Counted from the stretch's first letter, positions 44,280 through 54,401 are shown. The stretch is DNA of 64,000 nt from CAYNFR01 sp964396595 (GCA_964396595.1 CAYNFR010000001.1:248001-312000); one strand, 5' to 3'. The notes: a model not told the origin generated them from the sequence alone. Program-made: numbers and translations.

Positions 44280-45242
44280 TTATCTTGGCTTCAATCCCCT
44301 TTTATATTTTTCCCCGAATCCCGAATTATTGGGTTGATATTCGTCGATGATCTCGGCATTCACGCCAGTCTTGGGAATCATTGCTTCTTGCCCGAGTGCC
44401 CAGTAAATACCATTGAGTGTCAACTTACGCATGTTTTCATCCAGAAAATCGTAAGGATGACCCAGGGTCGTAAAAAAGACACGACCGCCTCGATAAGTTT
44501 TTGTCCATGCCACCGGCTGCTCAGGAGGATAAGCATACTTGCCATCCTTTTCGTGACCGGATTTTAAGGTGATACCGTTGAGGATAAAGGTTTTATCTCC
44601 ATATACATTCCAGCCATTACCCTGGACATGATACAGCCAAGAGTATGCATCAAAGGGCTTCACCCCATTAAGTATGGGATGTTGAACCCCCGTCATTAAT
44701 TCTACACGTGTTAAAGGATTTTTTCCGTCATCAAAATGTCCATGATGCGTAATCCATTGCTGTCCGAAGACTCTAGTAGGCCATTCGTTGTTCATATGGC
44801 CGAACCTCTTTCCTAGGTCGCCTGTATAGAGAAAAGCATGTGTGCTTGTTCTAAAGCCTACCATCGGTTTTCCTGAGTCAGCATATTGGGTGATATAACG
44901 CATCTGTTCTTCGGGCAAGCTGCGAAATCTCGTAAACATCACCATTAAGTCTGCCGTTTCGAGTGCCTCAAGGCCAGGTATATTATCACTTCTATTGGGG
45001 TCGCTATAGCCATCTTCTCCTTGTGAATAACACACGGTAATTCGCGCGCCTAGTTCCTTACTCAATATTCTGCCCAGCATAGGCAAGGACTCTTCTGAGC
45101 GGTATTCTTCATCACCGGCAATAAATACGATATGAGGACCTGCAATTGTTTTTTCTTGGCTCAAGGAGCCAATATTCTTTGGCGAACAGCCAATAAAACT
45201 TTGAAGCAGCACAAAGGCATAAACGAAAGATCTAAAAAGCAT
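44280..45242 (-). CDS. ThuA domain lipoprotein
   Basis: A 320-residue lipoprotein when started at the ATG at 45242 (MLFRSFVYAF, lipobox Cys19); an in-frame ATG at 45263 adds seven residues. The body is a ThuA/trehalose-utilisation fold, related to class I glutamine amidotransferases: IVFIAGDEEYRSEESLPML, ADLMVMFTRFRSLPEEQM and YHVQGNGWNVYG. ThuA proteins are tied to oxidised or 3-keto sugars. It runs opposite to the flanking genes. Role in the sugar cluster is inferred from the family and neighbours. Confidence 0.88.
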   Translation of the reverse strand: MLFRSFVYAFVLLQSFIGCSPKNIGSLSQEKTIAGPHIVFIAGDEEYRSEESLPMLGRILSKELGARITVCYSQGEDGYSDPNRSDNIPGLEALETADLMVMFTRFRSLPEEQMRYITQYADSGKPMVGFRTSTHAFLYTGDLGKRFGHMNNEWPTRVFGQQWITHHGHFDDGKNPLTRVELMTGVQHPILNGVKPFDAYSWLYHVQGNGWNVYGDKTFILNGITLKSGHEKDGKYAYPPEQPVAWTKTYRGGRVFFTTLGHPYDFLDENMRKLTLNGIYWALGQEAMIPKTGVNAEIIDEYQPNNSGFGEKYKRGLKPR

Positions 45243-45333
45243 AGTGAATTGTGTTTTGATCAAGATCGCATTAAACTTAAGAATATTTAGACGATATCAG
45301 AGCCTAATGTGTAAAAAAGCTCATATTCGCTCT

Positions 45334-46104
45334 ATGTCAGATAGCACTATACACGATATAGGAGAAGGTCGGTTACTGGTGTTTCAACACGGATTGACAG
45401 CAGATCATCAACAGATAGCAGGCTTAATTTCGCCTCCTGAGGCCTGCCGATTAATATCGATCACTTGTCCAGGACATGGATCGACAGGACATGTTACACA
45501 ATCAGACCTGGGGTTTGATGCTTACGCGGATCATATCATCAAGATAGTTTCTGAGCGCGGTTATAAAAAAGCAGTATTCGGCGGTCTTTCCATGGGTGCT
45601 GGTATTGCGCTCAATATTGCATTAAGGTATCCCGAATACTGTGAGGGTCTGATTTTACTCAGGCCGGCTTGGTTAAGTGATCCCATGCCGGAGAATCTGA
45701 CTATTTTAAACATAGCTGCTGACTATATACAACTAGCTCGTGGAAAACAAGTCTTCATGAATAACACCTCATTGGATAACATATTCGGATCTTTGACAAC
45801 GGCGAGAGACTCGCTACTTGGCATTTTTTCTCCGGATCAGCATCCGCAGATCAATATGGCAATACAGCACATGTATCGAGACCGTCCTTATGTCGTCACT
45901 GAGGATCTTGATAAAATCACGCAGAAATGTTTGATAATTGCTAATCATGACGATCCCTTACACCCATTTGATATGGCGGAAACGCTCGCTAGACGAATCA
46001 AATCAGCACGCTTGGAAATAATTGTATCCCGATACATCAACCATGCTGTACACAAAAATCAGGTTCAGAAACTTGTTGAAGAATTTATGAACAGCCTTGA
46101 ATAG
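45334..46104 (+). CDS. Alpha/beta hydrolase
   Basis: A 256-residue alpha/beta hydrolase from the ATG at 45334; ATGs at 45307 and 45244 in frame are alternatives. Nucleophile Ser86 is in GGLSMGAG, the oxyanion strand is VFQHGLTADHQQ, and the acid and base are likely Asp206/207 (NHDDPLH) and His237 (YINHAVHKN). No signal peptide, so cytosolic. Esterase or lactonase action is possible. Divergent from the thuA-like gene. Confidence 0.85.
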   Translation: MSDSTIHDIGEGRLLVFQHGLTADHQQIAGLISPPEACRLISITCPGHGSTGHVTQSDLGFDAYADHIIKIVSERGYKKAVFGGLSMGAGIALNIALRYPEYCEGLILLRPAWLSDPMPENLTILNIAADYIQLARGKQVFMNNTSLDNIFGSLTTARDSLLGIFSPDQHPQINMAIQHMYRDRPYVVTEDLDKITQKCLIIANHDDPLHPFDMAETLARRIKSARLEIIVSRYINHAVHKNQVQKLVEEFMNSLE

Positions 46105-46217
46105 TTCGTTAGAATAAAATGACGTTTTGCTTGTATCAATATGTCACATAAAATACGCTAGAATCATACTTTGGCTATTTTCAACCATTTTTTAAATTTA
46201 TACTAATACACTTCTCG

Positions 46218-48188
46218 ATGAAAAACTTATGGAATGATAAAGAGGCCGCTGCCTTCTCAAAAAATCTACTCGTTATGCGTGTATATACTTCACGATTATT
46301 GGGTCAGGAAGAAGATCTTGTTCTACATGGGGGGGGTAATACCTCCGTTAAGGTCAAAGAGAAAAATATATTCGGCGTAGAAGAAGACATCTTATATGTC
46401 AAAGGCAGTGGTTGGGATCTAGGGACGATCGAAGCCGCGGGTTTTGCTCCGGTTAAGCTTGCTGCACTTATCGATCTCGCACAATTAAGTGCATTGTCCG
46501 ATTTAGAAATGGTCAAATATCAACGAATGGCCATGACCAATCCTTCCGCGCCAAATCCCTCTGTAGAAGCTATATTGCACGCTATAATCCCCTTCACATT
46601 CGTAGATCATACACACGCAGATGCCGTGGTGACCATCACCAATAGTCCCAATGGTAAACAGCAAATACAAGAAATCTATGGGCAGAATATGCTCATAGTG
46701 CCTTATGTAATGCCCGGCTTTATTCTCGCAAAGAAAATTTATGACATGACGAAGAATGTAGACTGGGACAAACTGGATGGTATGATATTGCTAAACCATG
46801 GCGTGTTTACATTTGATAACGACGCTAAAAAGAGTTATCAAAAGATGATTGACATCGTGAGTGCAGCAGAAAAATATTTAAAACGACAGAAAGCCATCGG
46901 CCTTAAAGGCATGAAATCTCAGAAGGAATTCTCACTTTCTTCTCTTGTACAAATTCGTCGCTCTATCAGCGAGATAGCAGGAGAGGCCATGCTGTCTCGT
47001 TTAAGTCAAGAACCAATGACAGTGAGTTTTTCGGCGCAGCCCAATGTTAAATCTATAGCAGGCAAAGGTCCATTGACTCCGGATCATATCATCAGGACTA
47101 AACGCATACCGGCTATTCTCAGTGATTCTTTCTCTAGAGACCTTGATAAGTATGTAGAAGACTATAAGACTTATTACAATAAATTCAACAAGAGAGAAAA
47201 AGCACTTGATCCGGCTCCTCGCTGGGCAATACTGCCTGGCATAGGCACGCTTTCTATTGGAAATTCGGCATCGGCGGTAGGCATAATATCTGATATCACG
47301 AGACATACGATGAAGGCCATAACTCAAGCCGAACAGCTGGGAGGTTGGCGGGCATTACCCGCTCGTGATTTATTCGAAATGGAATATTGGAGTCTGGAGC
47401 AAGCCAAGCTTGCTAAAGCAGGAACAAGAAAGAGTTTTCAAGGTAAAATTGCGCTTGTCACCGGTGCGGCCAGTGGTATAGGCAAAGCATGTGTAGAAGA
47501 ATTCGTTCGCCATGGTGGCGCTGTGATCGCACTTGATATTAATCCGGCAATTAAGTCAAGCTTTTCATCAAGTGCTGTACTGGGCCTTGTCTGTGATATC
47601 ACGAAATCAAGCGACATAGATAAAGCTATTTCTGAGGGGATCAGATGGTATGGCGGAATCGATCATCTCATCAGTAATGCCGGTATTTTTCCGCCTAGTC
47701 GGCGAATAGAAGATATGGATGAAAGCACCTGGCAGAAGAGCCTGGAACTTAATTTGTCAAGCCATCAGAGGCTGTTGCAGAAGTGCATTCCCTTCTTGAA
47801 AGAAGGCATTAATCCCAGTGTGGTATTTATCGGATCAAAAAATGTGCCCGCGCCGGGCCCAGGAGCAGTAGCATATTCTGCCGCAAAGGCGGGCCTTACA
47901 CAATTGGCTCGTGTTGCTGCACTTGAGCTAGGTGAGTATGGTATCAGAGTGAACACACTTCATCCAAATGCCGTCTATGATACAGGCATCTGGACAGATG
48001 ATGTCCTTAGCGCAAGAGCTAAGCACTATGGCTTAACTATTCAAGAATATAAAACTAACAATGTGCTAAAAAAGGAAGTAAAATCAACTGATGTAGCTGC
48101 ACTAACTGTTGCTATGCTTGGCTCCCTCTTCGGAACAATTACAGGGGCGCAGTTGCCCATAGACGGTGGTAACGAAAGAGTAATATAA
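46218..48188 (+). CDS. Bifunctional class II aldolase/short-chain dehydrogenase
   Basis: A 656-residue cytosolic fusion. The N-terminal class II aldolase (to about 400) has zinc His131 and His133 in DHTHADAV, His194 in LLNHGVFTF, and HGGGNTSVKV for phosphate or carboxylate binding. The C-terminal short-chain dehydrogenase (about 410-656) has the NAD loop TGAASGIG near 415 and YSAAK near 553. This is the RhaD-type fusion, which splits rhamnulose 1-phosphate and oxidises lactaldehyde; but rhaA, rhaB and rhaM are not here, so another sugar phosphate is possible. First gene of the long plus-strand run. Confidence 0.92.
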   Translation: MKNLWNDKEAAAFSKNLLVMRVYTSRLLGQEEDLVLHGGGNTSVKVKEKNIFGVEEDILYVKGSGWDLGTIEAAGFAPVKLAALIDLAQLSALSDLEMVKYQRMAMTNPSAPNPSVEAILHAIIPFTFVDHTHADAVVTITNSPNGKQQIQEIYGQNMLIVPYVMPGFILAKKIYDMTKNVDWDKLDGMILLNHGVFTFDNDAKKSYQKMIDIVSAAEKYLKRQKAIGLKGMKSQKEFSLSSLVQIRRSISEIAGEAMLSRLSQEPMTVSFSAQPNVKSIAGKGPLTPDHIIRTKRIPAILSDSFSRDLDKYVEDYKTYYNKFNKREKALDPAPRWAILPGIGTLSIGNSASAVGIISDITRHTMKAITQAEQLGGWRALPARDLFEMEYWSLEQAKLAKAGTRKSFQGKIALVTGAASGIGKACVEEFVRHGGAVIALDINPAIKSSFSSSAVLGLVCDITKSSDIDKAISEGIRWYGGIDHLISNAGIFPPSRRIEDMDESTWQKSLELNLSSHQRLLQKCIPFLKEGINPSVVFIGSKNVPAPGPGAVAYSAAKAGLTQLARVAALELGEYGIRVNTLHPNAVYDTGIWTDDVLSARAKHYGLTIQEYKTNNVLKKEVKSTDVAALTVAMLGSLFGTITGAQLPIDGGNERVI

Positions 48189-48282
48189 GTCGAGTTCAGT
48201 ATGTAGAGATTTTTAGCTGAATGGTCTGTTTATTAGTCTCGTTTAGTTTGCTACCTTTAGCGTCTTGATAATATTGCTGATA

Positions 48283-49137
48283 ATGATAGTTAGAAGAACA
48301 AACAGAGAAGAAATCATGCAGAAGCTGCGCAATAAAGTAGCTGCGCGATTACCGATAATGATTGCGAGTGCAGGAAGTGGTCTGGTGGCGAGTTTGCTCG
48401 AAAAAGCAGGTACTGATTGTATAAACACTTTTTCCGGGGCTCGACTTAGAGCTAATGGTATGGGAACAATGTCTATGATGTGGCCGATCTTAGACTCCAA
48501 TAGGCAGACACTTAACTATACACGCGAAGATATTATGCCCGCTATCAAGGGTGATTCTTTTATCTGTGCCTGCCTCAATGCCAATGATCCTCTTAAAGAC
48601 ATGGTGATGGTTCTCAATGAGTGCAAAGCAATGGGTGTATTCTCTGTTTCGAATATAGGGCCATCCATCAGCTATGTAGATAAAGATAGCGAGATTTATA
48701 AAGTCTTGACTAAAAGCGGTATTACCCTTGATAATGAAATAGCCATGCTCGCTCTAGCTAAAGAAATGGATATGGTCTCGATCGGTCTGGGATTTACCCT
48801 TGAAGACAGTATCAGAATCGTGGAAGAAGCAAAACCTGACGTGTTTTGTTTTCATGCCGGCACCACCAAAGGGGGTTTAAAGGGCTATGACTCCGGTGAG
48901 ACAATAGATCAGACAGCCGCAAGAACCGAAGAGGCTAATCGAATCCTGAGAAAAATCAAACCGGACATTATTCTTGTCGCACATGGTGCAGCGCTAGAAA
49001 CACCGGTAGATGCCCAATTTATCTTAAATAATACTAGTTGTGACGGCTTCTGGACAGGATCTTCTACAGAAAGAATTCCTATCGAAAAAGCAGTGTATGA
49101 AGCCGCTTCTGCTTTTACCAATCTACGCTTTTCTTAA
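48283..49137 (+). CDS. Phosphoenolpyruvate hydrolase-family TIM-barrel protein
   Basis: A 284-residue TIM barrel of the PEP-hydrolase/isocitrate-lyase-like family (PF09370 type). It reads MIVRRTNREEIMQKLRNKVA at the start, NVGPS-like SNIGPSISYVD, and FHAGTTKGGLKGYD and VAHGAALETP near the C-terminus. The start is the ATG at 48283; an in-frame TTG at 48265 is less likely. The family commonly sits beside, or is fused to, Tm-1-like proteins, as here (17 bp apart). No reaction has been firmly shown for the bacterial pair, to my knowledge. Confidence 0.88.
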   Translation: MIVRRTNREEIMQKLRNKVAARLPIMIASAGSGLVASLLEKAGTDCINTFSGARLRANGMGTMSMMWPILDSNRQTLNYTREDIMPAIKGDSFICACLNANDPLKDMVMVLNECKAMGVFSVSNIGPSISYVDKDSEIYKVLTKSGITLDNEIAMLALAKEMDMVSIGLGFTLEDSIRIVEEAKPDVFCFHAGTTKGGLKGYDSGETIDQTAARTEEANRILRKIKPDIILVAHGAALETPVDAQFILNNTSCDGFWTGSSTERIPIEKAVYEAASAFTNLRFS

Positions 49138-49154
49138 TACCAAATTTTTTTTTG

Positions 49155-50381
49155 ATGTCCAAGACCATCGCCCTCATCGTCACTCTCGACACCAAGGCTC
49201 AAGAAGCAGATTACTTGGTGGAGCAGATTTCAAATCTCGGACACAAAGCTCTAGTAATAGATATCGGCGTGGTGGGTGTCGCCGAAACACAAGCACATTT
49301 TTCGCGGGAAGCAGTAGCCATCAGCGGCGGCAGCTCTCTTGACGCCTTACTCCTTCATCCTACCCGAGAAGCAGCAGCTCCTGTCATGGTTAAGGGAGTT
49401 ATCAATATTCTCAAATCGCAGATATCAGATAACACCGTTCACGCTGTTCTTGGCCTAGGAGGAACTCAAGGTACATCCAGCTGCTGCGACATTATGCAGG
49501 CATTGCCTTATGGTTTTCCTAAAATCATGGTCTCAACTATCGCTTCAGGAGACATGTCAAGCTTTGTGGGAATTAAGGATATTACCATGATGTTTTCGGT
49601 GAGCGATATTTTAAAACTAAATCCATTTACCAGACAGATATTGGCAAATGCTGCCGCCGCAGCTTGTGGAATGGCGCAAGTCCTATCTAAGTTCCAGCTA
49701 GAAAAACATGACAAGCCACTCATAGGCATGTCAAATCTTGGTGTTCTTACCAACGGTGCTATGCATGCCATCAAGTATTTCGAACAGAAGGGGTATGAAG
49801 TTATCGTTTTTCATGCCGTCGGATCAGGTGGGCGGGCTATGGAGCAAATGATGAAGGAAGGGATTATCGGTGCTGTTTTTGATTACGCTATGGGTGAAAT
49901 AGCGGATGATGTTTGGTCTGTACTCCGAGCCGGAGGCCCCGAAAGACTCACCGTCGCCGGAAAACTAGGTCTTCCTCAGGTTTTATGTCCCGGAGGCGCA
50001 GAACACCTAGGCATCCTCGTACCCGCCAATACTATCCCCGAAGCGTATAAAAATCACCAATACGTATTTCACAGTCCGGTAATATACGTGCCTCGGATTA
50101 ATAAAACAGAAATCATCCAAGTAGCAGAGTCCATTTGTAAGCGTCTTCAATATACCAAAGATAAAGCCTATTTTTTGCTTCCTCACGGTGGCGTCGGCAG
50201 ATATTCCCGTGAAGGAGGAGAACTTGTTGATAAAGAATCAGACAGAGCCTTTTTTGATTATCTGCGGACACATCTTCCGGCCAATATTGAAGTAATCGAT
50301 TGTCCTGAGTACATCGAAGATCCGGTTTTTGTCGAAAGAGCAATAGACCTTATCATATCGTTAATTGAAACTAAAACGTAA
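49155..50381 (+). CDS. Tm-1-like ATP-binding protein (UPF0261)
   Basis: A 408-residue protein of the Tm-1/UPF0261 family, whose plant member Tm-1 binds ATP and a viral replication protein. It starts with SKTIALIVTLDTKAQEADYL and has LGLGGTQGTSSC and FHAVGSGGRAMEQMM, glycine-rich nucleotide-binding loops of the two Rossmann-like halves. An upstream TTG would add one residue; the ATG at 49155 is preferred. Paired with the PEP-hydrolase-family gene, and 5 bp before the cytochrome-fusion gene. Confidence 0.9.
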   Translation: MSKTIALIVTLDTKAQEADYLVEQISNLGHKALVIDIGVVGVAETQAHFSREAVAISGGSSLDALLLHPTREAAAPVMVKGVINILKSQISDNTVHAVLGLGGTQGTSSCCDIMQALPYGFPKIMVSTIASGDMSSFVGIKDITMMFSVSDILKLNPFTRQILANAAAAACGMAQVLSKFQLEKHDKPLIGMSNLGVLTNGAMHAIKYFEQKGYEVIVFHAVGSGGRAMEQMMKEGIIGAVFDYAMGEIADDVWSVLRAGGPERLTVAGKLGLPQVLCPGGAEHLGILVPANTIPEAYKNHQYVFHSPVIYVPRINKTEIIQVAESICKRLQYTKDKAYFLLPHGGVGRYSREGGELVDKESDRAFFDYLRTHLPANIEVIDCPEYIEDPVFVERAIDLIISLIETKT

Positions 50382-50386
50382 CATTC

Positions 50387-53300
50387 ATGAGAGTCGTCCA
50401 TGTTCTTGCTCAAGGAATAGCATTCGCTTTATTGATCAGCCTTATTTCCTGTCATTCTGATCAAGCTCCCTTAGTGGAGGTCAAGCCTTCTGACAGAATC
50501 ATCATGGTGGGAGGAAATCTATGTTCTCGGATGATCAACTTTGGACATTTTGAGACTGCCCTGCATATGCGATATCCGGATTACCAATTGTACATACGCA
50601 ATATGTGCGACGGAGGTGACACGCCGGGATTTCGTCCGCGATCTGGACGAAAAGATCCATGGGCATTCCCTGGTGCGGAGGCTTTTCAGACAGAATTTGC
50701 ACAAGATTCTTGGAATGAAGGAAACCTCCGCTCGGCAGACCAGTGGATTCATGATCACAAAGCAGATGTGATTCTTGGCTTCTTCGGATATTCAGAGTCT
50801 TTTGCTGGAAATGAGGGCTTAGACTTTTTCAAGCAAGAACTTCAAGCCTTTATCGATCATACTCTTTCTTCTCAATACAATGGGACCCGTGCACCACGAC
50901 TGGTCTTAATTAGCCCGACTGCAATTGAAGATATAAGCACACATCTCGACGTACCAGATGGCGCTGTGGTCAATATAAATCTTTCGATCTACAATGATGC
51001 CATTAGCGAAATAGCCCGGACAAATGATGTTCCTTTCATAGACCTATTTACATACTCCAAAGGAATCTATAAGAAAACTTCCCGGCTCACGATTGACGGT
51101 TTACAGCTAAACGATCAAGGTTATCGACTCGTGTCAGATTATATAGCTGCCCAATTATCAGGAATTAAAAAACCAAAAAATAGATCAGTAGAAAATACCG
51201 TGTTAAAAGCCGTCTTGGACAAAAACTGGTACTGGCACAACGATTACAAAATACCCAATGGTGTTCATGCCTTCGGCCGTAGATATGACCCATTTGGGCC
51301 AGATAACTATCCGTATGAATTCGAAAAGATACGGCAGATTACAGCCATCAGAGACACCTCCATCTGGGCCGCTTGTCGTGGGGAGATTTATGATGTAGCT
51401 GCTGCGGATGCCGCGACTATCCCACTACCACCAGTCGTATCCAATTATCAGCCTACTGGATACGGCCGTGGGCAAGAAGAATATTACTATGGAGATGATG
51501 CTCTTGCTAAATTAAACGTGCCCGAGGGATACAAAATAGAATTATTTGCTTCCGAGCGAGAATTTGCCGACTTGGCCAATCCTGTTCAATTGTCCTTTGA
51601 CAACAAGGGTAGACTATGGATTGCAACCATGCCCTCATACCCGCATTGGAAACCTGGCGACCCTAGACCTAATGATAAGCTAATCATATTGGAGGATACC
51701 AATGGCGACGGCAAGGCAGATAAACAGACCACATTTGCCGACGGCTTACATTTGCCGGTAGGCTTTGAATTTGCCCCAGAAGGGGTATATGTCTCTCAAG
51801 GCACTAATCTGATATTACTGCGCGATACCAACGGAGACGATGTTGCCGACAAGGTAGAAATCATCTACAGCGGATTTGACGATCATGATACGCATCATGT
51901 GATTAGTGCTTTTTGTTCTGATCCGTCGGGTGCTATATATATGGCCGAGGGGGTCTTTTTACATACCAATGTTGAGACACCTTATGGTACAGTAAGGGCT
52001 ACGAATGGTGGATTTTACAGATTTTCGCCACAGCGAAGACATCTCGAACGAACCGCTCAACTCTCTATACCCAATCCATGGGGAATCGCGTTCGATGACT
52101 GGGGTCAACCTTTTTTTGCAGAGACTTCAGGCCCTGATGTATTGTGGATGCTACCCGGAACGATTAAGCCAAGATACGGCCGAGCCAATCATAAATCTTA
52201 TAATCTCATAGAAGAAGCACACCTGGTAAGACCGACCTCCGGTCTGGAGTTTATGTCCAGTCGTCATTTTCCGGAAGAGGTGCAAGGGGATTTAATGTTA
52301 TGCAACTCAATCGGTTTTCTAGGTCTAAAGCAACACCGTTTTTATAACGAGGGCACAGGTTTCAGGTCAAAACATCGCCAAGATCTGGTTCATTCATCTG
52401 ATAAAAATTTCCGCCCTGTCGATTTAGAAATCGCACCGGATGGTACTCTTTATGTGGTGGATTGGCATAATATCCTAGTTGGCCATATGCAACACAATGC
52501 ACGAGATCCATATCGCGATCATGTACATGGCCGAATTTACAGGATAAGCTATCCTTCGAGACCTCTCGTCACACCGGCCAAAATAGTTGATGCCAACATC
52601 CCCGAATTATTTGAAAACCTCAAGTTACCCGAGAGCAGAACTAGATATCGTACGCGTAGAGAACTTAGGGCGAGGAAAGCAGCAGATGTATTAGCTTATA
52701 TGACTAAATGGGTCTCAGAATTAGACAAAAACGATCCAGATTATAACAATCATGTCGTCGAAGCTCTTTGGGTAAGCTGGGGCATGAATAAGATTGATCA
52801 TGATGTCTTGAATGCTGTTTTAAAATCCGATGATTTTCGAGCTAGAGCTGCAGGCGTGAGAGTCATCCGCTATATGGGGCATCAATTGCAAAATCCACAA
52901 GAGCTTCTCAAATCAGCTGCCGCCGATGAGCATGGCCGTGTACGACTAGAAGCAATAATCGCCGCTTCATGGTTGCAAAAGAAGGATGGGCTTCAAGTGT
53001 TTGACATAGCCGAACAACATTTATTAGACAAGTGGATGCATCCTGTATTTGAAAATGCCAAAGCGCACCTAGAAGGAAGGAATCATGAAGTGACTAAAGT
53101 AGAAGTCGTTGCTAAGCATCTTAATGAACGTGATCAGGCTGTTTTTAGAAAAGGATGGGAGATTTATCAGCAGGATGGTTATTGTGGTACATGCCATCAA
53201 TACAACGGCAAAGGTCTTGCTGCCTCTGGTTATCCCCCACTCGAAGATTCTGAATGGGTGCTCGGAAGTGATGATCGGTTGATAATGCTGACATTAAAAG

Positions 53301-53539
53301 GCTTAATGGGGCCTATTCGGGTCAAAGGGGTTGATTATCCGGGACAAGTCCCCATGACCCCTTATGAAGGACTATTGAATGATGATGAAGTCGCCGCTGT
53401 CTTGAGTTATATTCGCAATGATTTCGGGAATAAAGGCAAGATGATTTCTCCGCAGACAGTGGCTCGTGTACGTCAACAAATTAAGGATAAAAAGGGCTTT
53501 TATACCGCGGAAGAACTACTAAAATCACATCCCCAATAA
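50387..53539 (+). CDS. PVC-type multidomain haem protein: SGNH-like, beta-propeller, HEAT, cytochrome c
   Basis: A 1050-residue lipoprotein (lipobox Cys22, LISC). Order: SGNH/GDSL-like domain (about 30-275), propeller of the PVC membrane-bound dehydrogenase type (about 385-750, DTNGDGKADKQTTFADGLHL), HEAT-like helices (about 760-920) and a cytochrome c domain (about 925-1030) with CGTCH near 933-937 and a probable axial Met in QVPMTPYEG. The SGNH part lacks expected residues: the GDS block reads GGNLCSRM and the DxxH block reads DGLQLND, so hydrolase activity is doubtful. Probably oxidises a sugar and hands electrons to haem. Neighbours lie 5 and 12 bp away. Confidence 0.9.
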   Translation: MRVVHVLAQGIAFALLISLISCHSDQAPLVEVKPSDRIIMVGGNLCSRMINFGHFETALHMRYPDYQLYIRNMCDGGDTPGFRPRSGRKDPWAFPGAEAFQTEFAQDSWNEGNLRSADQWIHDHKADVILGFFGYSESFAGNEGLDFFKQELQAFIDHTLSSQYNGTRAPRLVLISPTAIEDISTHLDVPDGAVVNINLSIYNDAISEIARTNDVPFIDLFTYSKGIYKKTSRLTIDGLQLNDQGYRLVSDYIAAQLSGIKKPKNRSVENTVLKAVLDKNWYWHNDYKIPNGVHAFGRRYDPFGPDNYPYEFEKIRQITAIRDTSIWAACRGEIYDVAAADAATIPLPPVVSNYQPTGYGRGQEEYYYGDDALAKLNVPEGYKIELFASEREFADLANPVQLSFDNKGRLWIATMPSYPHWKPGDPRPNDKLIILEDTNGDGKADKQTTFADGLHLPVGFEFAPEGVYVSQGTNLILLRDTNGDDVADKVEIIYSGFDDHDTHHVISAFCSDPSGAIYMAEGVFLHTNVETPYGTVRATNGGFYRFSPQRRHLERTAQLSIPNPWGIAFDDWGQPFFAETSGPDVLWMLPGTIKPRYGRANHKSYNLIEEAHLVRPTSGLEFMSSRHFPEEVQGDLMLCNSIGFLGLKQHRFYNEGTGFRSKHRQDLVHSSDKNFRPVDLEIAPDGTLYVVDWHNILVGHMQHNARDPYRDHVHGRIYRISYPSRPLVTPAKIVDANIPELFENLKLPESRTRYRTRRELRARKAADVLAYMTKWVSELDKNDPDYNNHVVEALWVSWGMNKIDHDVLNAVLKSDDFRARAAGVRVIRYMGHQLQNPQELLKSAAADEHGRVRLEAIIAASWLQKKDGLQVFDIAEQHLLDKWMHPVFENAKAHLEGRNHEVTKVEVVAKHLNERDQAVFRKGWEIYQQDGYCGTCHQYNGKGLAASGYPPLEDSEWVLGSDDRLIMLTLKGLMGPIRVKGVDYPGQVPMTPYEGLLNDDEVAAVLSYIRNDFGNKGKMISPQTVARVRQQIKDKKGFYTAEELLKSHPQ

Positions 53540-53551
53540 AAGATTCTCTAT

Positions 53552-54391
53552 ATGGCTAGAATATTATTATTTTCTCTCTGCATCATGTTTAACCTCACTG
53601 CTTCATCGCAGACGATTCCTGTTATAGATTGGGATGCTTTACAACTAACGAAACCTTGGGAAGCATCAGAGCAATGGACACCCACACCTCTCAAAGTGGT
53701 TCCCGGGGTGTTTACCTCTGCTCCTTCAGATGCTATTGTTCTATTCGATGGGCGAGACCTCTCACAGTGGCGCAAACCGAGATATGACTACGGTGTCAAC
53801 ATGGAACAAGTCGGGCCGATCATAAAACTTAAAGCTCAAGATTTAACCGACGATCAACGAGTCTCAGCAGGGTGGGAAATAAAAGATGGTGCAATGGTTG
53901 TCATACCCGGAGCGGGGGCAATAGAAACACTGTTGCCTTTTGGGGATGTACAGCTACATATAGAGTTTTTATGTCCTACAGATCCCGACAAAGAAGGACA
54001 ATATTACAGCAATAGTGGTGTTTTCTTCATGGGTCTTTATGAAATCCAAATACTAAATTCATATGAGAATCTTACCTATCCCAATGGCCAAGCCGGTGCC
54101 ATGTACAAACAATATAGTCCATTAGTAAATGCTTCCAGGCCTTCCGGTGAATGGCAGAAATATGATATCGTGTTTAATGCACCTATATTTGATGGAGAAA
54201 AACTCGTAAAACCTGCGACTGTGACAGCTTTTCATAATGGTGTGTTAATTCAAAACAACGTTGTTCTTAAAGGGCCATGTATCTTCATCGGAGAGCCTTA
54301 TTATGTAGCCCATCCGGGCAAAATGCCTTTATTGTTGCAAGATCACGGTGATAAGGTTAGGTTTAGAAACATTTGGATAAGAGAATTATAA
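53552..54391 (+). CDS. DUF1080 (3-keto-disaccharide hydrolase-like) secreted protein
   Basis: A 279-residue secreted protein with a signal peptide (about 1-19, LTASSQ) and one DUF1080 domain: IVLFDGRDLSQWRK, GAIETLLPFGDVQLHIEF, SNSGVFFMGLYEIQIL and a final HGDKVRFRNIWIREL. The family includes 3-keto-glucoside hydrolases. It has no lipobox, unlike the 38472 paralogue. It starts 12 bp after the cytochrome-fusion gene, so it is in that operon. Confidence 0.9.
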   Translation: MARILLFSLCIMFNLTASSQTIPVIDWDALQLTKPWEASEQWTPTPLKVVPGVFTSAPSDAIVLFDGRDLSQWRKPRYDYGVNMEQVGPIIKLKAQDLTDDQRVSAGWEIKDGAMVVIPGAGAIETLLPFGDVQLHIEFLCPTDPDKEGQYYSNSGVFFMGLYEIQILNSYENLTYPNGQAGAMYKQYSPLVNASRPSGEWQKYDIVFNAPIFDGEKLVKPATVTAFHNGVLIQNNVVLKGPCIFIGEPYYVAHPGKMPLLLQDHGDKVRFRNIWIREL

Positions 54392-54401
54392 GCCTCGTTC
54401 G

